A stretch of 64,000 nucleotides of DNA. Source: Amblyornis subalaris (lineage: Eukaryota; Chordata; Aves; Passeriformes; Ptilonorhynchidae). Position numbers and translations under genes: made by a program. Positions 13,501 through 25,247 of the stretch are shown one piece after another. The number at the start of each line of letters is the position of its first letter. Positions within the stretch are counted from its first letter, which is position 1. A model generated the notes under the pieces. It did no database searches, was not told the origin of the DNA, and saw only the letters and a program-made list of their open reading frames with translations. The stretch is taken from assembly GCA_018881555.1 (NCBI GenBank), contig JACAXG010000007.1:5904643-5968642 (forward strand). Reading direction: 5' to 3'.

Positions 13501-16500
13501 AATTAGTTAATCTCCTAGACAANTCACTCTTGAAAGTCCTTCTCACTCACCCTGTTTCGAGTGTGGTTTGGAGTAGAAGGCTACCTGTTCATACATGAAT
13601 GTCTGCTTTAAGTTTCCAGTTAATTGAACTTGTCTATGTCTGTATCAGTTCCCACCTGTAAAAACTGGATTAATTCTAAAAAATCTCTCTAGAATGGTGT
13701 GAATTTTATTAATTGTTTGTGGACATTTCAAATATTCTTATTTCATCCCCAGTTGGGATGTTTTTTTCCCACCTGCCACTTGAGGTCATTGAACTATATA
13801 AGCCCTTCTGAAAGGGTGGGAAAGAAATCTGTTTATCTTATGGTGTTAGCATCATCACAACCAAAGAACCTATTGTATTCTCTGATGTAATTGGCTGTAA
13901 CTGATTAGAAATAACTTTTTACAAAATCTTTTCTGTCAGGGGGCTAATTTTGTTGTATTTTAAATCAGAGTAGCACCCTTCTCCTTGCACTCATGTTTAA
14001 ATAACCAGGGTATTCCCTTACTGTCTCAAAGTGCATTTGAAAAAAAAAAATTTCTTTTTGTAAAGTTAAGAATACATTCAGAGTAGCTCACAATATTGAT
14101 ATTCATTTTANGAAAACCTCTTTAAACACTTTTGTATTCAGTCATAATTTGTTTGTCCTCCAACCAATTCAATTTGCCTGGGACATAAGTTTTTTCCGAT
14201 TTTATTTTTGNTATTTAACATACTCTATGTTGATCTCCAAGCGCAATGAAAACAAAAAAAAAGCCCNCAATTCCATACCATGAAAACACATCAAAAATAG
14301 TTTAGAGAGTAGTCCTTTTACCTAAACAGATTGAACATAAGTATTTTCCTGAACTTCATGTTGTGTTATGAAACCAATTTAAGTTCTACCAATATATATT
14401 CTAGGTTATTTGTCCAGTAGATTAAACAACCATAAATATTGAGTGATTCAACCTAGCAGCCAGTGCTGGCTGGAGTGACTTGCATGTTAACTGATCCTGG
14501 AGCTCCTGGACACCCCAGAAAATTGTGCCTAAAATAAGCGTAATAAATACTTTCTAAATACTTAAATTACTTACTTTACTGAGAGCTCACTGACAGTTTG
14601 CCAATGTGATTAAAACACATTAGGTCACAGACNAATTTACTANAGCTATGGAGAGAAACACTAGGAGAGGCAAGGAGCCTTCCAGGGAGTCATGGCCAGA
14701 GCACCATCCCCAAGGTGGTGGGAGTAAGACAGGTAAAACAATTATAACTGTGCTGCAACTGGAATGTCTCTCTCATCAATAATCTCTTTTGAAATAAGTA
14801 TTTTAAAGCATGAGGTAAAAAAGAAAGGATAGTTATGTTGTCTCCAAACTCCCTGACAAAATGTTCACATACTTGGAGAGATACTTCTGTATCCTCCCTA
14901 TTTCTGCTTTTAGGTATAATTCCTTCAAATTATGCTTCATGGGAAGAAACTGCTGAACTGTGTAATGCTGCTAAACATATAATATTACTTCTAAAAAACA
15001 ATAGCAACAATCTATCATATCTTACTAAATTTCACTGCTCTTGTACAATGAGTCCCAGGCTCAATGTTTAACTAAATTACCCAAAGACACTCTTTCAAAC
15101 ATATGTAATGTATATAAGCAGCTCTTCTGTAACTTGTCTGGGAACATACTGCAGAAAAACTCTCAAGAGAAAAACTAGAGCTGAAGTATTTTCCCATGCA
15201 CCCTCTAGCCGGGTGACATTCCTGTCTCATTCCAGATTTGCCCCCAGCACGATCAAACAGACACTACCCTTTGCACCCATGTTTGTTTGTGCTTCGCCTC
15301 CTGTTGATATTTATGAGAGCTGTTTCTGATACCCTTGTAGCATCATCCTAATTTTGGCAGCAGTTTCTGTGTGTTCAGGTTCCAAGGGGAATGGAGAGAA
15401 CACAAGCTGTCTCCAAATTGAAGGAATCAATTTTCATTTCTGAAGCCAGACGGGCTTTCATTTATTGCCTATTGACTCCATGGAGGGATAATAATAGTGT
15501 TGCTGCTTTCAGTGAAAAAGACTATTATTGATGACAATGCACTCAGTCGAAAAAAGATGCCAGATCTCACCCTTCACTCCCCAATTTACAAGTTGGGCTC
15601 TTTTCAGAAGCTGTTTTTCTACCTGGCCAGCTCTGTAAGAGCCCCAGGGCATAAGGAGGACGCGAATCTTTTTGGACACCAGTACAACAAGCAGAGAGGA
15701 AATGAGAGAGTGAGCACAAACCTTCTCCAGAGGCACCTCCCCATGAGCCAGCTGCTCNTGTCCCAACAGCCCAAAGCGTCACCATATGTTTGGCTGCCAC
15801 CCATGCAGCCAACCGCCCTTGGCTGGAGGCATCAAACCCATTTGGACTCCTCTTGCTGGTGCTGAGGGACATCCAGCCTTTTCAGGCCCCAGCCAAGCTT
15901 TAAACAGACTGTGCTGGAACCACTGGGCTCGTTGAATCAGCTCTGCAATGACAGAATCTACCCCAGTCCTCAGAAAAACCATACCCGGTAGGCAACAGAC
16001 CCCAGACAAGACTTACCAGTCTCACATTCCCAGCTGCAGCACAGCACCTGACCCAGAGGATTTATCCAGAAAAACGTTTCCCATGTTCAGCTAAGTGTCT
16101 CCAGACAGGCTCAGTACCCTCTCTGAGGTACTTAAACCCTGGAGCACAGCTGTCCAGGTCTTTCCCCTGCTCTTCCTTTATCCTCGGAAATTTGGGATAA
16201 GAAGCGGTGTGGGAAGTGAAGGAGACTATTTTTCGGTTCACTCAGTTTTAAAATAAGTTGTTTAAACAACGGCAGTGCCTTTTGGGAGGTTTCCCTTGAG
16301 TCTCAGGGAAATGGTGTCTATTGTAATTCTTCCACCGCCTGCTAATTAAAGTTGGTACTGAGAACACATGGTTTGCCATTCTACTGCAGCTTCATTTTCA
16401 ATGAAGCACTACCACTAAAAACTTATTCTTAACACAGGCCTTTCAGAAGTTTTTAGTCATGGCAATGACCAAAGACAGATTGNAAGTAGATGAAATAACC

Positions 16501-19500
16501 AAAAACACTCAAAAACCTATACAAAATTTTTGCCATAATATCTAACCTTTAGTGTTTTAATAAAACAGGGACTTACATGTTTTCTCTTTCAGTATCTGTT
16601 TATGTTTCAATCTAAAAAAAAATCACTACACTTANATAGAAAACAGTAGTGTCTTCCACATACAGATTCTTATTTTATATTTGAATGTATATACTTCTCA
16701 GAAATTAAGCCATTANGAACTCCATAGCATGCAATCCTTCACAAGAACATGATTTTTTTTTCCTAATTTTCAATTGACTAAANTCTTCATGGATACCAGT
16801 GGTTATGCTTCATATTTTAACTTCTGGAGTTTCATTCTAGTTTCATTGCCAAATAATCCTGTTGGCTCCTTGCTGACACATTTTAATACATGCTTTCTTC
16901 TGTCTAAAGCTTGTATTTTAAGACTGCAGTTAACAGCACGTGCATACCTTTCCCAGAAAGCAGTTTCACTGCGATATGAAGGACTGAGGTAATTTAATAC
17001 ATGCAAAAGTGCAGAACTACTCAAGCTGACAAACTGTCACTGTCTCTCTGCAACAGCTAACTTGAACTGCTGCATATTCTCTGCGAGTGTTTTGTTGTAG
17101 ATTTTTGTAAANAATGTTGAAGAAATCTGTGTTGAATAATACAGGGCATCAGAATGTGCTACTGCTGTCCACCCACGCTGGAAGGAAGCCACCGAGTTTT
17201 TGGTTGTTTACAGATGTTTTCAGTGATAAATCTCTTTGCTATTTCCCATATGAAGTTATGCACTCAAACACGTGCAGCATATACTCTGCTGCTTTGAGTG
17301 CTTCAGTAAGTGAGACGAGAACCATCAGAGAGATCTGAATTTTAGCTGCCCTTCAACAAGCACATCTACACTTGTGATTTTGTTTCACAGATTTTTAAGA
17401 CCATGAGGCCTGATTACAATAGCATCACTTNGTTCCTCAAAGCAGTGCAAACACCATTCAACCATTGGACCACTGAAACTGTAAATGTCCAAATTATATT
17501 CTCTTTCTAAAAGTATTTAAAAGTTTAAATTANAGGACTTCCCACAGTCAGGTCAGACACATCCACAAAAAAAAAAAAATCCAAACATGAGGATGTATAA
17601 GGATTGTAATATCACTCTCTGGTATTTTGAAAATATTATAAATAAATCATTTAATGAGAAACATTTTTCTAGCCTGGATACAACTCAACGTGTCCTTTCT
17701 AGTTAGGTGACCTAATTATTGCAAGAATTTAAGAAAGCCAGATGGGTCAAAACAAGGCCAAGTGGTTTCAAGCCTGCTAATTTACCAAGCTTATGCTTCC
17801 ATTATATTTGAATAAAAAAATGTCCATCCTTCTTTGTCAGAGGTGCACTAAGTTGCTGTGGTTGTCATCATTTGTATACAAGCCAACCAGGTTACCTGTC
17901 AGTTTGCAAATGTTTTGGATAATGGGCGTTACTTGAAGCAGCTCAGGCCTGATTAACAAGAAAATTCAATTTTTTTTTTAACCTGTTCATCTCCTTTTCC
18001 TCTTGCACAGTACTATATTAATTTGGATATGGAATTTTTTTCCACATGTCTGTCACACACAGGCAGCACCTTCAGCTCATTAGACCACCAGATTCTCAGA
18101 GTCAGCCTTTTCCAGGGCAACAGCTTCTCTTACTACCCTATCCAGGATTAAATAGAAAGAGTCTGTCCATATAAAATTATTACCAGGCTCAGACGTGCCT
18201 CCCTTTCCATTTNACCTGTCTTTCATAGCAATGCACTTTTAAACATGTCACAAATGTGTTTATGTGTAGATAGAGAAACTGTTTTACTTCAAGATCAGCT
18301 GCAGCCCGTGAAAAGGAGACACAAGCACAATCCTCTCTCATTTAAACTTTGCTTATTTTCCTTGTCTTAGTTGTTTTAGCTGTACATAGTAGTAATTGGA
18401 GAGTCTGAATTCTCCTTCTGAGATCTAAATATAATCATTGCTGAAATCTTATCTTTTAAAAAGACCAGACACTAAGTTGTGACAAGTTATTATAACCAGA
18501 GCACCATATATGAGAGATTTGCATTTGCCATACGCAGCAGCAAGAACACTTCCTTTTAAGGTATAATTCCTGGTTTCTATTTAAATCTTCATGATGACCC
18601 TAGGACACACCCCTACTAGCTGGAAACGAGTCTTGCCNAGCAGGTAAAATTTGAAATTCAAAAATTCCATTTTTCACTGAATAATTTCGTACAAAATAAA
18701 TATTTAAGGTTATCACTGTTCATATTTGCTGTAAAAACTCTGTGGACTCTACATGCAGAGAGCTCTCCTAGACCATAGGAGACAGCACTGACTGCCCAGT
18801 CCCTTTGCCCACCACTGCTATTTATTTTTCCCCACAAAATCATCCAGTGTTTTAGTGAAATGAAGGTTATCGGCATCTAAACCATAGAGAGAAGGAACAA
18901 AACATTAAAGGAATTATTTGAATGAAACAAGAGGTAGGCTCCCTCTCACACTAATTTTCACAGCAATGGAAGACTAAATGCACAAAAGAACACATGTACC
19001 TAAAATAGCAGGATCTATAGTGCTCACATGCTTTCTGTGCAATACACGGGAAGAACTTTGTGCTTGACAATGAATGTCAGACTTGAACTAATCAGTGAGA
19101 GAACCAGACTATGGCAGTATGGATTAAACCTCCAGTCTATGGGGAAAGATCACCCTCCACAGCCATCTCTGCAAGGGCTGCATACTGGATTTGGATTAAA
19201 TGCAAAAGTTAAAAAAAAAGCAGTTTAAGCTAATTTTTTTTTTTTTTCTTAAATAAAACCCCACCGTTATCTATGCTCTCTTCAGGACAAGAGCTTATAA
19301 CAATTATTCATCACAAAATGCAAGTATATGAAAGTATAGTGTGTACTTTTATCATTACCAGAGCTATGAGATAGCCCAGCTTCAAGTCCCTTTGTCTTCA
19401 CAGGAAGCTTCAACTTCTTGTTGAAGTTTCAATTTGTTCTAGCCACTACCTTACCACACAATTTCAAATACCCCCATTGAAGCTGCTGCCTTTGTTTAAT

Positions 19501-20843
19501 GTTTAAAACATGTATTTTTAGCCACAGAGAGAAAAAANGAAAAACAAATGAGAGTTGAGAGGTGACTGCCTGGAAGGGAAGACAATTGCTTTCCAGTGCC
19601 TGGCACAGCATGCATCCCTCCTTTTTCTCTTCCTGTATTTTCTCTGGAGTACAATCTCTCACTCGTGTTCAGAAGCAAACCTCCAGAGCACAGAGCTGAG
19701 CAATGGATTGAAAAGTCATGCAATGAAACTGGATGCCTGGTGCAGCTTTAAATGCTTCCTAGGAGCCATAAAATTGTTTGCATGGTCATTTCTCACTGTA
19801 TTTCCCACACTGCTGCTTGAGCAAGGGGTTGGAGAATGCATGCACTGGTCAGATTTCAGCTTCAATTATTAGCCATTTTTTTCCAGGGTCTCCCCTGAGT
19901 TTTAATTAAACAAAGTATTATTTACCAACTCTGCTGTAAATAGTTTTTACAGTATGGTTTAAACTGTTCCTGTGTGTCTCTTCAGAGAGGTTTTTTTCAG
20001 TAGGGGGTTACTTGATCTCAGAATATTATTTTTCACAAGTGCTCAGTCATTTATGGTTCTACAGCTCTGAGGATGTAAAGTAGAGCAAGGCTGTTAAATA
20101 TGAATATTTTTTATTGATTGAAGTTACNATACTATCGCTTCCTTTTCTTTTATTTATATAAACTGCATTGTAGAATACGTTGCGGGACAAGTTTTTTGTG
20201 CAGGCAGAGTTTGACCCTAGGATACAGAAAGGAGAGAAACTGTGCCTAAAAATGTAACAGCCTGCATTGCTGAAAGAAAATACATGTATACAGTAGTCTC
20301 CTAGGAATCTCAGGTCAGATGCAATGTTAACCTAATGCTAAACATGGAGGTTTCCAAGTCTTCTAATCTTTGGAAACTGAAATCCTCTGCAGGTTACAGA
20401 GAAGGAAATTAAACTTCTTGGCATTTTCTATGAATTTCGATTTTGCACTAAAAAAGATNGGGAAACTGTAAGGGTTAAGCATTTTGTGGTGGCTTGTTTG
20501 CTTTCTATTGCTGCTCTTAAACATAGCAACTATAAACACAAGCAGGGTAAAGAACGCAGCAGAGACATTATTGACAGCCACATCCTCTCAATGTGTTTAN
20601 CCTAATGGGCACTTAGCAAGGTGTCAGGCAGCGGTGACAGAAATGCTTAAACACAAACAAGTGGTCAAACAACTCTGATCATTATTTTGGCACATTTTCT
20701 AATGTAACCATTTCAGAAGTGAATATAAAAAACTTACTTGGAGCCTGGAGAAAAATACTGGTTGAGCATCCATTAATAAATCTTTGTATTTGTACAGAAG
20801 TCTTATTATTTCCATATATAGAAGGAATGCCAGAGCCACTAGC
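10531..20843. other. Intergenic, downstream of PCDH18: no gene recognised
   Basis: Unique, mostly AT-rich DNA with short A/T runs. The 15500-16180 stretch is more GC-balanced and has several overlapping open frames on both strands, but none resembles a known protein and none has exon-like boundaries. Confidence 0.6.
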
Positions 20844-20972
20844 ACANGGAATGGTTTGGGTTGGAAGAGGCCTTAAAGATCATCTTGTTCCAAATCNCTG
20901 CCACGGTCAAGAACACCTTCCACTAGAACACTCAAAGCCCTATGCAACCCGTCTTTGAATGCTTCCAGGGAT
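20844..20972 (-). mobile_element. CR1 LINE 3'-end fragment
   Basis: The complement-strand CR1 phrases run in the expected order: atggtttgggttggaagagg, ccttaaagatcat, caagaacaccttccactaga, ctcaaagccctatgcaaccc and cttccaggg. Two ambiguous bases fall inside. Confidence 0.92.
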
Positions 20973-23900
20973 AATCAGTATTTGGTAATTACTATTTGCT
21001 GATTTTCACAACCTTTTCTGTCATTATACCACCAAGAAGGATAAAATTGGTAAGCTTTTATAGAAGTGCCAGCCACTCNTGTTTCGGGCAGGATAATCAG
21101 GCTTAAACCGCACCAACAACCCGTAACTCTCTATTAGTTGTCAAAATGTAGAAAGTCCAGATTAATTATACACTTTCTTTTTAATCTACATAATATCAAT
21201 TTTCCCTGGTCTGTACATAGAAGAGATTTGGTGCTAGGGGTTTCATATATGCGTACATACACTTATATAAATATATATATTATTTGTCTCACTTTAAAGG
21301 AAACCCGAGAAAAAGAGGGACTCTAAACCAAGCAGGATTAAGACAGATTTTTCCCTCATTTACTGCTATCTACAGATCTTTTAGTAAGCTTCCTATCGAT
21401 AACAAATACGACTCAAACTCAGATGCATTTTGGATATAATCTAAGTAAACATTTTCGCTCCTGGATACCGGTCTTATTACTGGTCTTTTTTCATGATAAG
21501 ATTCTTGCAGCAATGCACATACCAAACACAATTACTGTGTGTCGGTACAGAAATCCCCTCTAGGAAAACTTTACGTGTTTTATGATATCTGGATGCGTAG
21601 TGCTACCAGAGAAACTCACTGCAATCTACTTTTTCTAGAAAGTCTCCTCTGCAAACAATGGCTCTTTAAATCATTGAGACTATCCATGTGACATAGGCCA
21701 GTGGGCATAAAATGATTTAAGGATTTTAAATTTAAAACAGGTTGGTAATCCCTACTGGATGATATGACCGTGAAAATGGAGCTTATCAGGCTGCCCTACA
21801 AGCCTATAGACAGAGCAAACCAGTCTGAGCCTGAATGTCTAACATTTCCTCCTCTAGAAATGAGAAGAAACAGCTATCTGCATTTATTTATGAAGGAGGA
21901 ATATACACCACTCGAAGGGGAGTTTCATACTCTGCTGCTGATTTCATAACAGACAGCAATATTTTAATCCATATCAACAGAAAAATAAAATAATTTACAA
22001 GTTTAATAGCTATTTTTAAACTACCACCCTCTGCATTTTCAACATAACCACCAGTCCCCCTGTAGACCTCACACACCACATGTGCCCAGGCTGGAATCAA
22101 ATAACCAGCCATTTCCTAAGCAGGCATGAGTTTTTTTCTTCAGAATTGCTTTCCTGACCCTCCCTCTGCTGAGAAAAGTCAGCAGTGGGGAGGTTTAGCC
22201 ATGCAAGTCAGCCCTTTCCATCCAGTACAGTCACCCAATAAATGGCATTGGGTGTGGGGGAATTCCGGAATCGAGTGGAGTTTACAATTACATTGTAATT
22301 ACAATTACACATTAAAAAATTAGGACAAGCGAGGATTTGAGGGATGTGCTAGCTAGATCCAACTAAAGAAGTGGAAACTGGGAAATTCAGTCATGGGCAG
22401 GGTTATTGGGATACCATGTACTCTAAACATATCTATGGGCTGTGCAGGATCAGTACATGGGTTAGATTTTAAGGGAAGCGAAGTCAGAGAACCCAGAGGA
22501 AGGAGAATGAGGTGAAGGAACTTGGAGAACAGGATTAAAACTGGACACTGAAGAAGAGAGAAACTGCAGGGGGAGGGCTGAGATGAGACAGAAACTGAGC
22601 CCTTGGAGGGAGCGGGAGTGGGAGGAGGGGACCCAGGTGAGGCTCATGGGGTGAATATTAGTGGGAAGGAAGGCGGAAAAACTGGGAAGAGGTGTCAAAT
22701 ATTTAACAAATGAGGTGTTACAACTTCTTCCTTTCGGTAACAGACGGCAGCTCAATGAGACTGAAGTCCCATTGGCATTCAAAGGTGCTGTAACAAAACT
22801 CCCAATGCGAGGTTCTGGTGCTTCTAACCACTATAGCATAGCAAGAGCTCCTGATGTGTAAACAGCTTGAGAATCTCTCCATTGTTCAGGCGTCAACAAA
22901 TGCCTCCACATCTTCAAATGCCACATCTACAGCACTGTGAAACCAACGATGAGATCAAAGTTGTCTTGCACACAGACAAAACAAATAAAGCTTATGCATG
23001 CAACAAAATTCTTGGTTTTGGCAGGTAACATTAAGCAGGAATTTTCTGTATCTAACACAAAAAAAATATTCCATAAGGTACTTTACAAATGCAGTTCTCC
23101 AGGATAAAGGTATGTATCAGTTTTTATGCCCAGGTTGACTTGGATTTTTCCACCAGTTTTTCACAGTCCTGGTAAAAAATATATATCCTATAAAAATATG
23201 CATCTGCAGCTCTGAATGAAAGCCCCAAATACCAGTTTTTCTGGCCATCTCTTAATAACTTAACACTCCTGAAATGAGCACCAGGAGTCCAAAACTCACC
23301 CATGTTTCTCAACTGTAAAATCCATTTGTTTACTATTACAAACATCTCCTGGCGAATGACAGGCTAACCAAAAGTGGTTTTGAAATAAAGAACTGAAGGG
23401 ACAAAATTGACTTTTATCTGAGCAACATTTGCTACATCATCCCCTCAGTGGCGATAGCACCACAGTTTAAATGATTCTTCACTGAGCTTCAGGACAGAGA
23501 GAAGCCCCACTACAGAAGGATGGGATTCAGCCAGAGTCAATGTACCTGCAGGTTCGCTCTTTTCTAGGATGTTCAAGCATTTTTGTACTACTTTGCAAAC
23601 ACAAGACAGGCACACTTATAACAGAGAAAAAAATATAGGGGATNTAAAAATATAGCTGCTTTACAGAGGCAAAATATAGCTGCTTTTCTGAAAGATGCAA
23701 CATTCCTTTTATTTCGGTGTCACTTACAAAGTTAAAGCAGTTCATTGCAATTTTTGTGTTTACATAAATTCAGAATTCAGCTTGAGGTCAGAAAAGCAGA
23801 TTTTATTGCTGTCTTTCAAGTATACACCGCTGATTTCAACTGGCTTTGCAGCATAACAACAGCACAACAAATTCATATTTTTTTCCAGAGATCACAGTGG

Positions 23901-24319
23901 AAGACCCATCACTGAATTCCATGATTTGTTCACTGGGGAAAACACTTATGTGCCAAAGACAGGAAGACCCCAGCCTGCAATAATCCATCAATTAAATGAG
24001 AAAGTGATTCTACAGACCAAAGGAATCAAAATAAAAAAGGACATTTTAGGTTTCATAGGAGATGACAAGTCTTTATTATAAGAATAAAACATTGCAACAA
24101 GGTGTTGGATCGTTTATTGAAACTAACGTTTGCATAACTTTTTCAGTGGTTTGAATTTGTATTTGAAACATTTCAAAATAAGGGAAAACAATATCCCTCC
24201 TTTTTTTTTTCCTTTTTTTTTTTAACATGCCCGTGTGGCAAGAATGCTCAAAGTTTGACCAGGGTGGTACCATCTATATACATTTAGGAAAACATGCTTG
24301 CTGTGGGTGTACAAAAATA
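20973..24319. other. Intergenic or distal 3' UTR: no gene recognised
   Basis: Contains a purine-biased stretch (about 22490-22690), a homeodomain-type palindrome (22286-22300) and a 16-base direct repeat (23647-23662 and 23671-23686). Part of 24060-24320 may be 3' UTR if the distal poly(A) signals are used. Confidence 0.55.
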
Positions 24320-24322
24320 AAA

Positions 24323-24328
24323 TTTATT
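24323..24328 (-). terminator. Candidate polyadenylation signal AATAAA for PCDH18
   Basis: AATAAA on the minus strand, about 245 bases beyond the stop codon and followed by T-rich sequence (TTTTATTTTTGT), fits a functional poly(A) site. Alternative AATAAA hexamers on the same strand lie at 24113-24118 and 24072-24077. Without transcript data I cannot tell which is used. Confidence 0.5.
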
Positions 24329-24495
24329 TGTTAAATTACACATAAATATAAGGTACAAATGTATTTTTAAAATACAGATAAAGATAATCACACTTGCATT
24401 GTGTACATATGAAAATACAGTATTTTAATATTCAACATACACAGACACATTTATGATAAATGCAACTAGTTGGCAATGCCAGTTCTTCTCAGTCT

Positions 24496-24523
24496 ATTTC
24501 TCTCTCTCTCTTTTTTTTTTTTT
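24496..24523 (+). repeat. (TC)n followed by poly(T), in the PCDH18 3' UTR
   Basis: Dinucleotide TC repeat joined to a T run starting about 50 bases past the PCDH18 stop codon. In the mRNA it reads as poly(A) then (GA)n. Confidence 0.9.
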
Positions 24524-24570
24524 CCCATTCCAGTTTTCCATAAATATGGAAAAATAGGCTTTTGAAACAA

Positions 24571-25247
24571 TTAGTTCTGCCGGACATCTTGCAGCAGCTT
24601 GTTAATTTCTGCCACCAGCTCACTGGCATCCATGAGTTCATGTTTGCCATCGCTGAGGTGGTTGAGCACGTTGTCAAAATCATCCTCCTCGTAATTCTCC
24701 GGGATCTCCTCCATGGCTGGCAGCCATTTGGATGACGGCTGCGCGCTCGAGTGAGTCCCCAGAGCGGGCCCGTTGTTGGCAGGGTTTTGGAAATGCGTGC
24801 TGGCTGCCCAGGCTGCCACCCCCGGCGGATAATTTACAGTCTTGGCTGGCAAATGTCCCTTCCTGCGCTCCAGCGAGTTGGAGCGATCCATCTCGTTGCA
24901 CTCCGCGTAGGCGTCCAGCGAGGGAGGCAGCAGGCGCTGGAAGACACTGCTCATTTCAGAGAGGAGGGAGGAGGTGCAGGTGTCCCCGGATTCTTCCTCA
25001 CTCTGGCAGTCCTTCCCAAACGTCGAAAAGCTCTTCTTCTTCTCACTGGCATCAGCTGCCTGGGCGTCCTCCTCGAGGCCCGGATGCTGCTGCTGCTGCT
25101 GCTGCAGGTGCTGCTGGGGCGACTGGAACTCCTCCCCAGGGATGAACATGTTGCTCCTGTAGTCGGAGGAGGGAGAGGGCAGCGGTGGCATCCAGCACTG
25201 GTCGGAGTGGCCCAGGACCCTGCACTCCTCCGTGCACAGCCGCATCG
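24571..25247 (-). CDS. PCDH18: PCDH18 terminal coding exon 4
   Basis: This exon completes Ala912 and encodes residues 913-1136 and a TAA stop at 24571-24573. The acceptor reads CTCTCTTGCAG before 25247. Recognisable conserved pieces are the Cys-containing start ([17 protein letters not shown]), a serine-rich middle, and the acidic C-terminus ending near LLQDVRQ. A six-glutamine run lies at about 960-965, coded mostly by CAG (25086-25110, CTG on the plus strand). Long open frames on the opposite strand over this exon reflect its GC-rich codon use and are not genes. Confidence 0.96.

Larger units (their letters stand above)
24320..24570 (-). other. PCDH18: Probable PCDH18 3' UTR (proximal form)
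   Basis: Sequence immediately after the stop codon is AT-rich and noncoding. Read on the minus strand it contains a run of A followed by a (GA)n tract (24496-24523) and then AT-rich sequence up to the AATAAA at 24323-24328. The extent is inferred. Two more AATAAA signals farther downstream could give longer forms. Confidence 0.6.

Noticed and set aside
15500..16010. Overlapping open frames on both strands in a GC-balanced patch
   Set aside because: No similarity, no splice-site structure, and an ambiguous base interrupts several of them.
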